From Uloborus plumipes (taxonomy: Eukaryota > Arthropoda > Arachnida > Araneae > Uloboridae): a DNA stretch of 64,000 bases. A model generated the notes under the pieces. That model was not told the DNA's origin and did no database searches. It saw nothing but the letters and a program-made list of their open reading frames with translations. Position 1 is the stretch's first letter; each line of letters begins with the position of its first letter. The position numbers and the translations under genes were made by a program. Shown piece by piece: positions 12,658 through 25,540 of the stretch. The stretch covers positions 1 through 64,000 of the forward strand of contig JAXGGA010001679.1 in NCBI GenBank assembly GCA_038373865.1, in the 5' to 3' direction.

Positions 12658-14767
12658 AACAAGTCATACTGATGTAGATCAATTAAATCCTGATACAACG
12701 AATTTCAAGAGACCACAAATTTTGTTCGTTGTTCTGGGAATTTCATTTTAATGGTGTTCAAATAATGAACAGGTAATTTGAGCGGGATAGAATCTTGATT
12801 TTGCCGAAACAGATATTATGCTGTAGTGAAACTCGCTGTGATGAGATTTTACTGCATATGATTTGCGATAAGTACGGTAATAGCTGTAACGAAAACGGTC
12901 GAGTTGTATATCTATTCAAAACACAGGACCTTGAGGCTGTCCCTTAATAACGTCATTTTCTCCAACATTTTTGACATTTTCCCCCTTTGCCACTTTTCAC
13001 TTCACCCCCGCTCCTTGTCACAATGTCACGCTAGTTTTCATAAGATTACCGTATTAAAGAAAGTGTGATGTCAGACTTATAACCAGTTCCCTGTCGCTTA
13101 TCAAAAATGGTCAAAAGTTCACGCCCCCCCCCCCTCTTTTAAAGCGGTACAGAATTTGTGTGAGCCCATTCCTCATGTATTAATTAATGACTGGAAAGTA
13201 TTTACATTTTCAATAAACTGCAAAATATTTAGCCAGTCAAAACCAAATTCAAAAAGTATTTTTAAGAAAATATTGCTAAAACTAATCAGAAAAGTAACAG
13301 TAGGAAACACAATGTTTAAAAAAGAGCAAATTAGCAACTAATTGCAGAAACGCTTTTATGTTTTCAAAGAACTTCGTTTCCTGTGACGAAAACTGAGATC
13401 TTTTAACTGTAAAGTCATCCGACAAAATGAAGTTAAGAGAAAATTAAAATAATTCGTGTATTATTTTTCATTTCAAAGCTCACGCTTTTTTGTATTAAAA
13501 AGGCTCCTTGAAATTCCGAAACACATGTCTGCAATTAATTTCCTAATTTTTTCTTTTTCAGCGGTTTCCTATTGTTACTTTGATCCGCGTAGGTATTCAT
13601 ATTTCGCTCTCAGAAAAGTATTGTTTAATGGTTGAAACAGACTATTTCAAATTTCCTCGTTCAATATTGCTTAATTTTGTAAAATTAGAAATGAAATCTT
13701 TGAAAATCTCACAAAATTGAATTTATTATTTAATAATACAAAAGCAAAATCAGTTTGTGCAGTGAGCTGAAAGTCAAAATTCGACTCTCCTTAAATAGAA
13801 AAAGGAAGTCATGAAATATGTCTTGATATATCAAAAAGTGTTATCAACTAGTTCTGGATGAACTTGTGTACATTTGTATTCATCCGCAGCATCTACCATA
13901 CGTCTTCCACTTAGGAATTGTCACAAAATATTTCAATACCAAATGGCTTTGTCGCACGCAAATGTTTCTTTTGCCTTAGTGCGCCACATTTGTCATGCAG
14001 TACGTGAGGGAAATCTTATTATCATTAAGGTTAGGTTAGACATTAATGATGAATATGAGTCATATGTTTGAGATACACAGATTTGTCACTGATAACGAAT
14101 CTCTGGATGGTTTAGAATCCAGGTTTAAGAGTTAAGAAAACACTGGACCTCCTAGGAAGCCGTGATATAATATGTGATATAATTTATTGACAAGAAATGA
14201 AGTGGTGGGGTTTCTTTATCTCTAACAGGTAATTCCCCGGATTTTTGGTAAATAAATTCAAAATCAAGTCTGAAAAGGAAATAATTTCTAAATGCAAGGT
14301 TGAACTAATTTTGCTTTTCTTCCTCTTAGTTTTGTTTTGTTACAAAAGCGTGGCACCTTTTCTTTTTAAATCAAACAATAAATTGTTTTTTCTTCTTCGG
14401 TGCCTTAGATTGATTAAACACGTTTCGTTTTATACGTTATGATTTCATAACAAAAGTAATTAAATGATTGCAGTGCTCTATCTACGATTTTTCCGAACCA
14501 AGGCAAAAAAAACTTAGAATTACCAATCTTACCCCCCCCCATTAAAAAAAAGGAAAAAAGTTGCTGTCTAGAGCGAGTGCCCCGATTTGTTCCACCCTAC
14601 ATCCAGTGTTGCTTACATAGCCATATTAACACTTTTAGCATCATAAATGTGATCCTAGAACATTTTCCACTGTGAGTCTAATGTTTTGCATCTCTTTGGA
14701 TTTCATATTAACTAACTGACTGATTCGATCAAACACATTCTAATATTTGATACGATTGTACTTTAAT
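12658..14767. other. unassigned DNA
   Basis: 12690-12850 has CAACGAATTTC/TTGTTCGTTGTTC words like a decayed Tigger-type repeat. 12930-13140 contains AGGCTGTCCCTTAATAACGTCA followed by C-rich sequence, resembling one end of a MITE with no partner that I could find. The rest is AT-rich with short frames that have no recognisable product. Confidence 0.35.
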
Positions 14768-15163
14768 CAGTAGCGTACTTAGGGAGTCCAATGTCGGTGG
14801 CGAACTTGAGAAATTGCGCCCCCCCCTTACCCCTTATTGTCGCCTTGATGGAAGGTCACGGAGATCATTGTAACATCCCAAAACAGTTCCTTATTCAAAA
14901 AATTTGTATCCTTCGGTCAATTTTACTACAACTTTGATATTCTTTTTTCCTTTTAAAAATGCTCTTATGATGCCCTATGTTCCTTCTCAATAGATATCTC
15001 ATTTTCCATTCTAGCTCTTATTCTTACGAGCGTTTTTTTCCCCAATATTTTTCTACAAAGAAAATCAATTAAACAAATTTTTTTTTTTGTCGGAAAAAAG
15101 ACGCTTTCTGGCTGCTGCGCCCTTGGCAAGAACCACTCCTGCCAACCACTAGATACGCCACTG
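14768..15163. mobile_element. hAT-type MITE, 396 bp
   Basis: The left end CAGTAGCGTACTTAG and right end CTAGATACGCCACTG form an inverted repeat (12 of 15 matching). The flanks are ACTTTAAT (14760-14767) and ACTTTAAC (15164-15171), an 8-bp duplication with one difference. Inside are a C run at 14818-14826 and GCGCCC near both ends. No coding capacity; the single change in the duplication suggests moderate age. Confidence 0.83.
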
Positions 15164-15171
15164 ACTTTAAC

Positions 15172-16496
15172 CGAATTCGAAAAACTTCAAAAAGATACTC
15201 GGACAACCCAAAGAGAACATGCCAACCTCAAATCGCGGGTAACTTAAGATCGCGAGCATTTAACGACCAAGAAGCATACTACAGTGTTTTGATTAATGAT
15301 CCGAGCCCCAACAATGTAGGCACTCGCTTGCTGGTAATGACATAGCACTAACTGTCTGCCTAATTCTCAAATAACCGTCCTTAACTTCAAAAGTGCTAGT
15401 TTACCACGACCCGTTGATTGCTGAAGGTCAGGTTCGGGCTTTTGATTCGAACGGCTTTCGTCACGGTTTTGGGAAAAATTGCCTTCGTTTTGTGGGAAGA
15501 TAAAAGAAAAGGGGGACTTTTTAATTCGGGATATGGTTTGGCTGATGTAAACTGATGGGCAGAACGAGTTCGGGTTATCTCCGATGGGTGTCAATCACTG
15601 CTTCGTGCGATGAAAGGTCTTGGAAAGCTTGTCCAGATATTCTGGTTGTGATTAGTTGTTTTGCTGCTGCTGTTTTTGATGGCGAAAAGAAGGAAGTAAA
15701 ATTGTGCGTTTTGATTTTGTTTTGATCTTTTGACTTTTTATATGCATATCACGTATTAATGGTGCATAGAGTAAGTGTTAGCCGCTGCGTATTTCTATTA
15801 GTGTGGTAGAGGTTTATTTTATGGGGGCAGAAATAGTTCAGTGTTTAGTGTGATTCTTTTTTAGTATGGACAGGGAAGAGGGGAAAAAGATTAATGTTCC
15901 AGTGTGGAAAATATTTGACATGAAGGTTAGAAAACGGAATTTTCAATTTGCGATGAATTTAAAAGGGTTGAAAAGAAGGAAAAAAGACAGAAAGAAAACT
16001 TCAATATTTCAAGTGTACAAAATGTACAGCCAGGTGAGGGTTTTCAAGGTAGATCACAAAAACATATTTATCTACAAACTGCATGAAACATAAAGAAAAG
16101 AAAGGTTAAACTCATCGTGCAGAAATACAATCTTGAATAGTTTATAAAGCGTGGAAAGTTATCACTGCGAGGAACGCGTGCACAGTACACACACTTACAC
16201 ACATTGAATTGCATTGAAATGGTAGTGCGGCTTTGAGGCTTCACAGGATGCCTAGTTACATACACAGACGTTTATTCACAACCAAAATAAACTGCTATGA
16301 TCAGGAGCGCTTCAATGGGAAGTCACGTTAGACCGCTGTGACCTGCCAAAAATGTCTTTATGCGGTAAATTTTGTCCGACAATTCGGTAAATTTGGGGAC
16401 ATAACTAATTTTTGAATGCCCGAGTTTCATTCGGAAAATTGAAAATTTATACCCTCCCAATAATTTAGGTTCGAGGCACCCCTTGACTATGATATA
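15172..16496. other. unassigned DNA
   Basis: No gene is supported. The 15370-15600 stretch is less AT-rich, and the open frames at 15367-15594 (minus) and 15866-16093 (plus) have no recognisable domain. Confidence 0.4.
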
Positions 16497-16722
16497 CATT
16501 CTAAAAAATAATGTTTTTACAGTATAATACAGCTAAATTTATAGTAATAAACTGTAAAAATTACTAATTTTACGATAATAAACTATGAAATTAGCAATTT
16601 TGCAGTTTATTACTGTAAAATTAGCAATTTGACAGTTTGTTACTGCAAAAGCAGCAATTTTTAGTTTACAACTATAAAATTAGCTGAATTGTACTGCAAA
16701 AATGACTTCATTTTTTACAGTG
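16497..16722. repeat. CACTGTAAAA family, copy A
   Basis: A single-unit copy. It runs from a degenerate left end (CATTCTAAAAAATAATG) to a right end TTTTTTACAGTG. The body is a chain of small imperfect palindromes of the type TTTACAGTTTATTACTGTAAA separated by TTAGCAATT. Seven copies of this family occur in the window. No coding capacity. Confidence 0.75.
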
Positions 16723-17773
16723 TTTTATCATTTCGTTTGATGAACAAAGCATCATCTTATGCTCCTTGGGGCTCAAATCCGAGCATGTCTTGACGGTAAA
16801 ACAAAATCCATCCCGCTCCTATAATCCCATGACAGATAGTACTCAAGTTAGTAACACAGCTAAGTGCTCGTAAAGCTATCTATAAGCATATCCATCAATC
16901 ACGTTAATTACTCATACATCGGATTAAGAAATGCAAACCATTTCTATGCAGTCCTCGTCACTTCGGTTTCACTGAAGTGCGAACGAAGACGAGTCTGGAT
17001 TATCTCCATTGCCATCTCTGTCGTTGAGAACTCAAGAAAAACGCATAATGACCATATTTTGTCCCGAACATGGGATGACACGTGGATATGGGCTGCTAGT
17101 CTTTGCCTCTCTCACGAGAGGCAAGGCGATGCCTATACCATAGAGAATCATTGATCCACGATGGTGAGCAGCAACAACGACAAAGAAACTAAGTTGCCGC
17201 TTTGACAAGTCTGATGATTTTTTAAACGCAGGGCATACATTAGGAAACAAGCAAGCAGACAATTTAAGTCCATTTTTCTGGTGATTTTTTTCTTTTTTAT
17301 GGTTGAAAAATGTCTCTGCAAGCTTCCGTGGTTAGGAGGTTGTGTTTCCCGATGAGTACGACAACCCCTCGATGAGATGAAAAATGCTTCTGAAGTGGAA
17401 CTGGAATCCGCAGCCAGCTGACGATTTTGGAGTTCTTGAGCGCATTCCTTCTCTGTAATTTGATTCTACCGATGCAAAAAGCTTCTTCATTTCTGCGATT
17501 GGAAATGACAAAAGAAGAATGTCGGAAGTCGGTGGATTACGTTTGCGTTGTTTAACTTTTTAATTTTGTTTAATCGGATATTTTGCTATAAATGTAGTTC
17601 AAGGTAAAGGGTAAAACTAGCAGTCGTCACTTGCTACAGGGCTACTAAAGAAATAAAAATTGAGATTAGAAAATCATCCGGAGATCACCAAAATAAATTA
17701 ATGACCGAAAAGTAACAAAATGCATTCAGTTACTAGTAAAATCTTTTCTACCAAAGTCAAGATGCAGCCTTTA
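16723..17773. other. unassigned DNA with a small hairpin
   Basis: No gene is supported. The open frame 16864-17154 (96 codons) overlaps another on the opposite strand and has no recognisable domain. A short hairpin TTGCCTCT / AGAGGCAA lies at about 17104-17123. Confidence 0.4.
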
Positions 17774-18652
17774 CACTGTAAAAAATGATTGATTTTACAG
17801 TATAGTGCAGCTTATTTTATACAGTCGAACTCGCTTATAACGAGCACGAAGGGACCGCAACATGTTGCTAGTTAAATCCGAGTGCTCGTAATAAACGGGT
17901 CCTCACGGACGGCCTGCAAACAGAAGGGGCTTGGGAGGTCAAATAATTGAGTTTACTTACAATTTAATTAATACTTACTTTAATTGCATCAATTAATCAA
18001 ATTAAATACTGTTCTTTATTTAGTGATTTCTCTGTAAACAATCAGCCCCACCTGTTATACCAGATTTGTAAACTCTTCCTATTGACACTGGAATGCTGGT
18101 GGAATTTTTCATACATAAGTGTTGAACCTCAGGGGGAAAAATAAAGATAAGACAGGAATTTGACTAGATAGATGAAAAAAAAAAAAAAAAAAAAACTGCG
18201 AAACCGAAAAAATTGCTCGTTAAAACCGGATCTTGCTCGTTAAAAACGAATTCTGTCTCATAGACTTAACATTGATCCAAATAAATATTCTCGTTTCCCT
18301 CGTTAAATCCGAGTTCTCGTTATATCCAAGCTCGTATAAACGAGTTCGATTGTAGTAATAAACCGTAAAAATGGCTAGTTTTATAGTACTAAACTGTAAA
18401 ATTCCTAATTTAACACTTTATTGCCGGGTATTTTAAAAATTTAAACTATAACCTCTGCTGTCAGTATTGTGCTGTTATTTTTAGTGTGATACAGCTACAA
18501 TTTACGGCAATAAACTGTAAAATTGCAAACTTTACAGTACGAAATTGTAAAACTGCTAGTTTTACAGTTTATAACTGTGTATTTTAGCTTTTTATATTGG
18601 AACCTCGGCTGCCAGTATTATACTGTAAAAACAACAGTTCATTTTTTGCAGC
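17774..18652. repeat. CACTGTAAAA family, copy B (split by a pogo-like insertion)
   Basis: The left end CACTGTAAAAAATGATTG follows TA; the right end is TTCATTTTTTGCAG, with the final bases altered. The body holds two ~180-bp units of the ACAGTAATAAACTGT palindrome chain, including the linker CTGCTGTCAGTATTGTGCTG. It is interrupted at 17822-18352 by a pogo-like element; without it the copy is about 348 bp. Confidence 0.8.
17822..18352. mobile_element. pogo/Tigger-like MITE, 531 bp, nested in copy B
   Basis: The left terminus CAGTCGAACTCGCTTATAAC and right terminus TATAAACGAGTTCGATTG are inverted repeats. TA duplications lie at 17820-17821 and 18353-18354. Removing it restores TTTTATAGTAATAAACCGT, the expected sequence of the host repeat. 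Subterminal motifs CTCGTTATA and GTTAAATCCGAG recur near both ends. Lacks any transposase frame. Confidence 0.88.
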
Positions 18653-19097
18653 CTTCATGAACAATTTATTTTGAACATATTACTTGCATTAACTGATATA
18701 TTTAAAGATAACTAGCTTTAATAAATTCAAAAATACGAAATCATTTGGAGATATAAATGAAAGAAAGAAAGAAAAAAAAAAAACATGCAGTTAACTACAG
18801 TCAAATACCGTTTTAGCGAAATCTGTTGAAGAGCAAAAATCTCGTTTTAGCGAAGAGTTTGTTAATGCTCGTCTAAAATTGCATAAGAGTAATTCCTACA
18901 TTGCAAATAGAAACAATACATTCAACATTCGTAGTCTCGGTATACCGAAATTTCGTTACTGATTTTCCTAGTTTTGTCCTAAGGAAAGCAGCATGAGGCT
19001 ACCTCAATTGGGGTCTACGCATAGTTTCTGTAATTCCTACCAGTAACAGATTTATTGCTAATAATAACTATCACAAATTCAAATTTTCAAAAAAAAA
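18653..19097. other. one-ended Tigger-like fragment in AT-rich DNA
   Basis: At 18797 the sequence CAGTCAAATACCGTTTTAGC preceded by TA resembles a pogo/Tigger left terminus, with TTTTAGCGAA repeated at about 18844. GGTATACCGAAATTTCG at about 18939-18955 could be part of the other side. No clean right end is visible. Confidence 0.4.
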
Positions 19098-19528
19098 AAA
19101 ACCAGTTTACTGCTGTAAAATTTAGCTGTATTATACTGTAAAAACAAAAGTATAATACTGGCGGCAGAGGTTCCAGTTTAATACTGTAAAATGCACTGTA
19201 ATAAACTATAAAGTTAGCAATTTTACAGTTTATTACTGTTAAGTTAGCAATTTTACAGTTTATTATTGTAAAATTAGCAATTTTACAGTTTAGTACTGTA
19301 AAATTTAGCTGCATTATACTGTAAAAATAAAAGTATAATACTGGCAGCAGAGGTTCCAGTTTAAAACTGTAAAATGCACTGTAATAAACTATAAAGTTAG
19401 CAATTTTACAGTTTTTTCTGTAAAGTTAGCAATCTCACAGTTTATTATTGTAAAATTAGCAATTTTTAGTTCAGTACTATAAAATTATCTGTATTCTACT
19501 GTAAAACCAGCATTCATTTTTTACAGAG
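19098..19528. repeat. CACTGTAAAA family, copy C (tandem dimer)
   Basis: Two direct units with a period of about 183 bp: TTTAGCTG...ATACTGG near 19121 recurs near 19304, both followed by the GCAGAGGTTCCAGTTTAA linker. The right end is TTCATTTTTTACAGAG followed by TA; the left end appears truncated next to a poly-A run. The reading frame across it (19087-19314, minus) is a product of the repeat: it encodes NCKIAN repeats and is not a gene. Confidence 0.78.
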
Positions 19529-21769
19529 TACTAGAAATCAAAATCAAATAAATAACTCGGTCCTTCTGGAATGAAATGGTCTATAGTACTGATAATCATT
19601 TTTTTTCCTTCTTTAGGGGTACATTATTAATAATTTTAATTTTCATGTAGTTCGAAGCATATGTATGTCCGTTCGTAATGCACTCTATAGATTGCTAATT
19701 ATTGAATTTCGAGCTGAGCTGCAACTCTTCCCGGTATGGAAAAATTATACAAGTTTAAAACTGTTTCATTTATTTTTCAAAAGTAAAAAAACTTTAATTT
19801 TCTTAATTTTTATGTATTCACATATAAACATACCAGGGCGAAAATAATCCCGTAACAAATGCATTTTGTGGGAAAAGAAAGCGGAATTTCTAGGAAATTT
19901 GACCCTTTATGAAGCACTTATTCCGGTAACTTTTATTATATATTTATACAAGAAAAAATAAAAAAATCTTGAAATTTATGCATTAACAAAACCCTATAGT
20001 TCTAACATTATTTTTCCCATATAAAACAGCGCTGGATTGATAAAAACTCATTACAGATTATTACTATGTAGGAGTCCGGTATTTAAGCCATTAATGAGAT
20101 AAAGTTTGAAATGTACTTCAAGCTAATTATTTCAAATCTGGAAAAGCTTAGTCGACAATATTTTATTCTTTAAAGATCAACGTAAGATTCGCGTAAAAAA
20201 AGTTTCAAAGACACTCCTTACAGAAAGATGTATTTATTTTTTGAAACATTTAGATTTTTTACATGTATTGCAAATACATTTTTATAGAAAATAATAAGTA
20301 AAAATTAAAAAAAATAATAAAAAGGAGAAAAAAGAAAGGGAGAAGAAAAGAAAAAAAAATCTCTCTTGTGATTAGAAAAGCTCCTTATTTATTCATATAG
20401 TTTTAAAACGTAAAAACGATAGTAAAGTCGTGAAATTTTTATGAACATTTTCAATGACCGTTATATTTTTTTCCGCAAAATTTTTATGCATTCGATGTTT
20501 TTTTTTAAAAATATTTTGCTGATACTTAAACAATGCATGCAAAAGGCCATTTTTCAATAACTTCATCCTAAAACACTCAATGAGTTTGTCAGATATTTAA
20601 AAAATATACATTTTTTTTAAATTGTGAATTAAAAGAGTAAAATACGCACTATTTATTGAAAAAGTGACCCCTTTGTAATTTAATACATTAAACTTGATTT
20701 TAAACGTTAGTAGTCATAAAAAATAACTTTTTCCAATACTTGAGCTAAAAAATATAAATGTTTATCTCAAAAATACGCAACAAAGTTCCCATCATTTATT
20801 CTTTTTAATATTGAACTTTAACTTAAAAGAAGAATCACATTTTTAACATCATGTCAAAAAGAGACAGAAAAAAAAAAGAAAGAAAAGGTGTAATCACTTT
20901 ATGAAAATATTTACTGATATCTGGAACAACGTTATCTTCCACCAAACGTAGGGAATTTGCGCAAAAACTGAGCTGAAATAAGAGGCAAAACATAATTTCC
21001 CTTCAATAATCTTTCAAAAGGCAGCGAAAAAAGTTGAACGTTTTACCTCTTTTTGCAATCAAAATAAGAAGTCATGTTTGAACTTCCGTATTGCAGTTCT
21101 TGTACATCAAAGAAAACGAGACTTAATGCTCACACAATCAGCAGATGGTTAATTTTCCCCATTTAGCAGTTTTTTTTGTTTTCTTTTTTTTAATTCCCAT
21201 ACTTGACACCACTCTTAATAGGTGGCGCTTCAAACGAAAGCCCTTCAAAAAGGATTCTTTCAACCAATAAACGTCTTTTTCACTTTTTTGAGAAACAGAA
21301 TGAACGTAGAAGGAATAAAAAAAGTAAATTTTTTCCTCTTTTTAAATTCTCTTTAGAAAGACGCATTTAGTGTCCTCAGTTGCTGAAGGAGTTAAAAAGA
21401 TACTCGGGGGCTGTATGCAAATTTAGAGTAGGAAATTTATTTTATGTGTTTGATTTTAAGTTGTTTACTTGTAGAACCTGTTAACTGTGTGGGTGGTTCA
21501 AAAATCAAATACGCGGCTTTTAATAAAAATAAAAACATATTATTCTTATTTTTCTAAAGTTTATCCTTTTAAAAATAAAAAAATACGTCAAGATTTTTAT
21601 TAACTCATTAATTTTTTTCTATGCACTTAAAATGAGATTATACATTTAAAAAATGTACTGCTTTGAAAACTTACGGTGGTTTTATTTAATTATTAAAAAT
21701 GTCACAATTGTCTCAATAAGATCGCAGTTTGTTTATCATAGAATCGGAGGTTAATGTCCCGAAAGAAGA
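19529..21769. other. unassigned, very AT-rich DNA
   Basis: No gene or bounded repeat was recognised. There is a purine-rich tract (A with G) at about 20310-20360 and several poly-A/T runs. Confidence 0.45.
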
Positions 21770-23040
21770 TCCCGAGCTGTAAAAATTCTAGAGAGAATTT
21801 TTGAAAAAGAAGATTTTAAGTCATATTTTGTGGTTTATAAAGCCCTATGCAAGATATTCTTCAAAATTGGAGGTTTAAAAACGTAGTTTTAGGTTATGTT
21901 TGGAGACTTTAGGTGAAAAGAAGGAGACCCGGGTAAATTGTTCAAAATGGAAATCTTAAAAATGCAATTTCCGGCTATATGTGGAAGCAATTTAAGGGAG
22001 AGAGTGACGGTGCTGAGACATACCTGATTAAATATTTCAATAATTAAATCCTGGAAATGTATTTTAGCTATCTGTGATGACGCTTGGAGAAAAACGAGAT
22101 GCACTGATCGTCCCCGGATCTTTCTTGATGTTGAAAATTTAAAGCGCAGTGCAACGCATTTTAAAACTTGAGGTCAAGAGTTGAATGTTCTTCGGAAACT
22201 TTTCGAAATTGAATATACTTTGAATAAATATTTATGAACATAATATACTTTCTGTGTGTATTATTTACTGTTTATTACTGTGAAATTGGCAATTTAGTTT
22301 ATTACTGTAAAATTAGAAATTTTAGTTTATTACTATAAAATTAACAATTTTTACAGTTTATTACTGTAAAATTAGCTGCATTATACTGTAAAAACAACAT
22401 TCATTTTTACAGTGTATGTTTGGTGAAGCTTGATGAAGCGATAGGGCTCGGAGACTTCCCCTTCAGATTTTTTGACATTGAGGCTAAAGAAAACACAATT
22501 TTTTGATGTCATTGGTAAAGTTAAGGGAAGAGGAGTGAGATTCGTGAGCTTTTAATTTAAATAAGGCATATTTTAAATCTATCTTTGGTCCCATTAAACT
22601 AAATTGAAAAAGGGCGGTTAATGGGCCTCCCCCCCCCCCCCGCAATTTTAGAATATTTGTACAAGTTGAAGACAAAGAGGTGGGTAAGCGGTTTTCCCCC
22701 GGAAAATTTTTGAGATTGAAATCCTAAAATTGTAATTTTTGGTTAGCTTTGGTAACATTAGAGAGGGGCGTGCGGAAGGAGTCAGTAGGGATATTGGTCA
22801 GTTAAATAGGTTTCGGGGCCTGTTGCAATACCTTTTTGGTGGCCCCTTTGTCTATGACAGAATTATGCAAAATTTTAAAACCTTTACCATGTGCATTGTT
22901 GAATTTCTATCAGACCACCTATGGTCGTGGGGCCCTTGTAGTTTCGACAGTTACAACTTTGTAAGTCCACCACTGGAGGGAGTGGGAGATTTCCCCCGGA
23001 GATTTTTCGAAATTAAAGGCTTGAAACAGTAATTTCAGAA
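21770..23040. repeat. degenerate tandem repeat, ~100-150-bp units
   Basis: Recurring diverged blocks of the form CCCGG/CCCCGG...ATTTTTGA-AATTGAAA...TAAAA-TGCAATTT...GGCTA--TTTGGAGACTT can be followed from 21770 to about 23040 (for example near 21900, 22080, 22690, 22990). They are too diverged for me to fix an exact period. The array is interrupted by copy D of the CACTGTAAAA family. Open frames at 22484-22675 and 22739-23032 lie inside and are not genes. Confidence 0.45.
22258..22414. repeat. CACTGTAAAA family, copy D
   Basis: A short copy, left-truncated, ending CATTCATTTTTACAGTG followed by TA. It holds about one unit of the palindrome chain (TTTATTACTGTAAAATTAG). Confidence 0.7.
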
Positions 23041-23449
23041 TCTCTTTAAGTTCCTTAAGTGGGATCATGATCATCTATATGTTAGATCAGCGATTGAAAG
23101 CAAGACTTTCATTTTTTCCGCTAGAGGCACGGGCACCGGTTTGATTCCGCTAAGCACACAGCTTGCATTTTACGGAATTGAAAAAGATAAAATTTTGCTT
23201 TTTAGTCTTGACGTTAAGAAATTTGCCACCCCTAAAATATGTCACCTTAAATGGTGGTACAGGTCACCTGCCTCAGAAACTCGGCCTGCTTTTTATGCTT
23301 CTTGAAATACGTTAAACTTGAAAACCCTTTTTCTCACTAGTAGAAGTTTATCCCAGAAGATACTTCACAGCGATGTCAGCTACTTTTTTTCTTCTTTTTC
23401 AAAACCACACCAGATGTTAATTAACAAAATAATGTAGCATTTTTACTTT
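23041..23449. other. unassigned DNA
   Basis: No gene or bounded repeat recognised between the degenerate tandem repeat and the ACCGACTTC cluster. Confidence 0.4.
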
Positions 23450-23451
23450 TT

Positions 23452-23640
23452 AACCGACTTCAAAAAAGGAGGAGGTTCTCAATTCAAAGCGTATAATTTT
23501 TTTTTTTGTTTGTTCGCACATAACATCTGATCTACTGAACCGATTTGAACGATTTTTTTTTAATCGATAGGAGATGGTGTAACTTAGGTACCATGTACTC
23601 ATATGACGATATATGTTCACTAGAAAAAAAGTTATGATCG
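23452..23640. repeat. ACCGACTTC-type dispersed repeat, first copy
   Basis: It begins ACCGACTTCAAAAAAGGAGG followed by TTCTCAATTC, a T run and ACCGATTTGAACGATT. This opening is a widespread dispersed-repeat start in arthropod genomes; I do not assign a class. A second copy starts at 23887. Confidence 0.55.
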
Positions 23641-23815
23641 AAAAACTAACATTTCATAGTCATTTAAAACAATATGTGCTATTGTAAATCTGTAACTCAA
23701 TGAGCAACCCGATGGTCAAGTGGTTATGCGTGTCAGGTTGAAGTTCCTGGTGGAATGCGATCGAGTCCAGGACTGCAAGGATTTTTTTGAACATCTGCAT
23801 GTTTTTTTTTCTTTT
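23641..23815. repeat. tRNA-like dispersed repeat (SINE-like), copy 1
   Basis: Inside this unit CCCGATGGTCAAGTGGTTAT resembles a tRNA D-arm/A-box and GATCGAGTCC a T-arm/B-box, about 45 bases apart. It is followed by CTGCAAGGATTTTTTTGAAC. A second copy at 25541-25712 shares the same flanks (AAAACTAA..TTTCAT, TTTAAAACAATATGTGCTAT), so the repeat extends beyond the tRNA-like part. It is not an intact tRNA gene. Confidence 0.55.
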
Positions 23816-23886
23816 TGAATGATTTAATGATTGCAATGTCCTTATGCTGGTACATCCCTCCATGGGGATCTACCCCGTATTTTTTA

Positions 23887-24150
23887 ACCGACTTCAACAA
23901 AGGAGGAGGTAATACAATTCGTCGGAGAAATTTTTTTTTTCGGTATGTTACAAGATTACTCGAAGATGCCTGGACCGATTTCAAAAATTCTTTTTTTGTT
24001 AGAAAGATCTTTCTTTCCGATTGGTCCCATCCTCTCGTGGTCCGGGTTCGATAACGGGAACCTGCAGAAATCTTTCGAAAAAGAAATTGGGATCACAGTA
24101 ATCGTAATAGTGACCATTTTGAAAGCCAGGCTTCTCTGGATTGCATAATG
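23887..24150. repeat. ACCGACTTC-type dispersed repeat, second copy
   Basis: It starts ACCGACTTCAACAAAGGAGG and continues with CGTCGGAGAAATTTTT, GGACCGATTTCAAAAATTC and CGATTGGTCCCATC. The layout is the same as the copy at 23452, but diverged. Small reading frames here (23815-24054, 23945-24148) follow the repeat and are not genes. Confidence 0.5.
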
Positions 24151-24805
24151 AAATTCAATTCTATGGTCTTTTTCCTTTTTGAAAATTTTAAACTGAGTAT
24201 CTTTCTATGTCCTGCTTTTTTCTCCTTAACTCCAACGAACTGAAAGTCGTACCAGGTACTAATTGATTCGTAATATTTCAGGTTTTATTAGTCTTAATTT
24301 ACATAAGTTTTGAAAAAGGAATTCTGAAGAAAGTGAGGAAAATCTCTAAATTTTTGCTCAAATTTAAAGCGATTTGTCCTAAATGATTAAATATAAAATA
24401 CATTGTTACAAAACGTGGTTGATATGAAACAGTTATTATAATGATAATGAAAATTTTGAATGAAGGCTTAACTGAAGCAAACATGAAACTCATTAGCGTG
24501 CCACGTACGTAATACGTCGTAACATTTTATGAACCGCCAGCATCTAATGTTGTTTTGAAATATAAATTAGTTGAAAAGCCGTTCATATTTAGCCTTTAAT
24601 TAAACTAGTACACAAATAAATACCAGAGAATAACAAGGATTATTTTTTAGTGTCAATCGTTTAAAATTTAGAAGGGTTGATACTTTCTTTCTTTTTTTTC
24701 CTTACATAGTTTATTTTATGAAGCATTTGCTTAAGCAAATTAGGTGAAGTTTTGTAATGGAAACATTACCTTATTTCATATGTACATTTACACTAAAAAG
24801 AATAA
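24151..24805. other. unassigned AT-rich DNA
   Basis: No gene or bounded element recognised. A short palindrome TTTGCTTAAGCAAA occurs near 24727. Confidence 0.4.
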
Positions 24806-25282
24806 AATAAAATATTTTTGGAAAAAAAAATTGAACCGACTTCGGAACTTCACTCGGCAAGTGCTCTAAAAAGTAAAAAATAATTTTATTCTTTGAACAA
24901 CATCGACACTACATTTAAACATAAGTTTTGAAGTCGGTGCAAAAACTATAGGTGAAGTGATGTTTAACTAAATTTTGCCAACATTTTTCAGAGAAACCAT
25001 TGAAAATTAAGAGCTGAATATTTGTACCATTACATAAATATGTGGTTGTTAATGTAGTGTATGCGAATGCGATTAAAGAACCTGGATTCATTGCAATTTA
25101 TATATATAGTTAAATTATAGTTTCGTATGATTCTATATAGAGATTTTGCACTGACTTCAAAACTTATGTTTAAATGTAGTGTCGATGGTGTTCAAAGAAT
25201 AAAATTATTTTTTACTTTTTAGAGCACTTGCCGAGTGAAGTTCCGAAGTCGGTTCAATTTTTTTTTCCAAAAATATTTTATT
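24806..25282. repeat. inverted-repeat module IR1
   Basis: Arms of about 146 bp (24806-24951 and 25137-25282) are near-perfect inverted copies around a ~185-bp spacer. Each arm contains GAACCGACTTCGGAACTTC at its outer side and TTTTGAAGTCGGTGCAAAA at its inner side, so each arm is itself bounded by ACCGACTTC/GAAGTCGGT. It is closely related to IR2 at 25753, but the spacers run in opposite directions. Confidence 0.8.
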
Positions 25283-25540
25283 TATAGTACAAAATGACAG
25301 TTTTGGTCGGATCTTTGTCAAAATTGGCAATGGGGTCCTTCGATGCTGTAGAATTTTCTTATGGACGTTTGCGCCATTTTTGGGGGCTTTGAATCGATTG
25401 TGGCAATAAATGGTTTTTGATTTGCGGCACTTATATTATTTTTTCAAGAATTATATACACAATCAATTATGTTAATTTTTGTACCTTTATAAAATTCTGT
25501 ATTTTATACCTTGCATTTACGTCAAATTCAAGAAATCGAA

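Noticed and set aside
16497..19528. Regularly spaced palindromes looking like a CRISPR array
   Set aside because: The palindromes and the linkers are both repeated, spacing is irregular, the same units occur in seven dispersed TA-flanked copies, and the genome is eukaryotic.
23700..23780. Possible tRNA gene
   Set aside because: A-box and B-box words are present but the arms do not give a full cloverleaf, and a diverged second copy with shared flanks shows it is a dispersed repeat.
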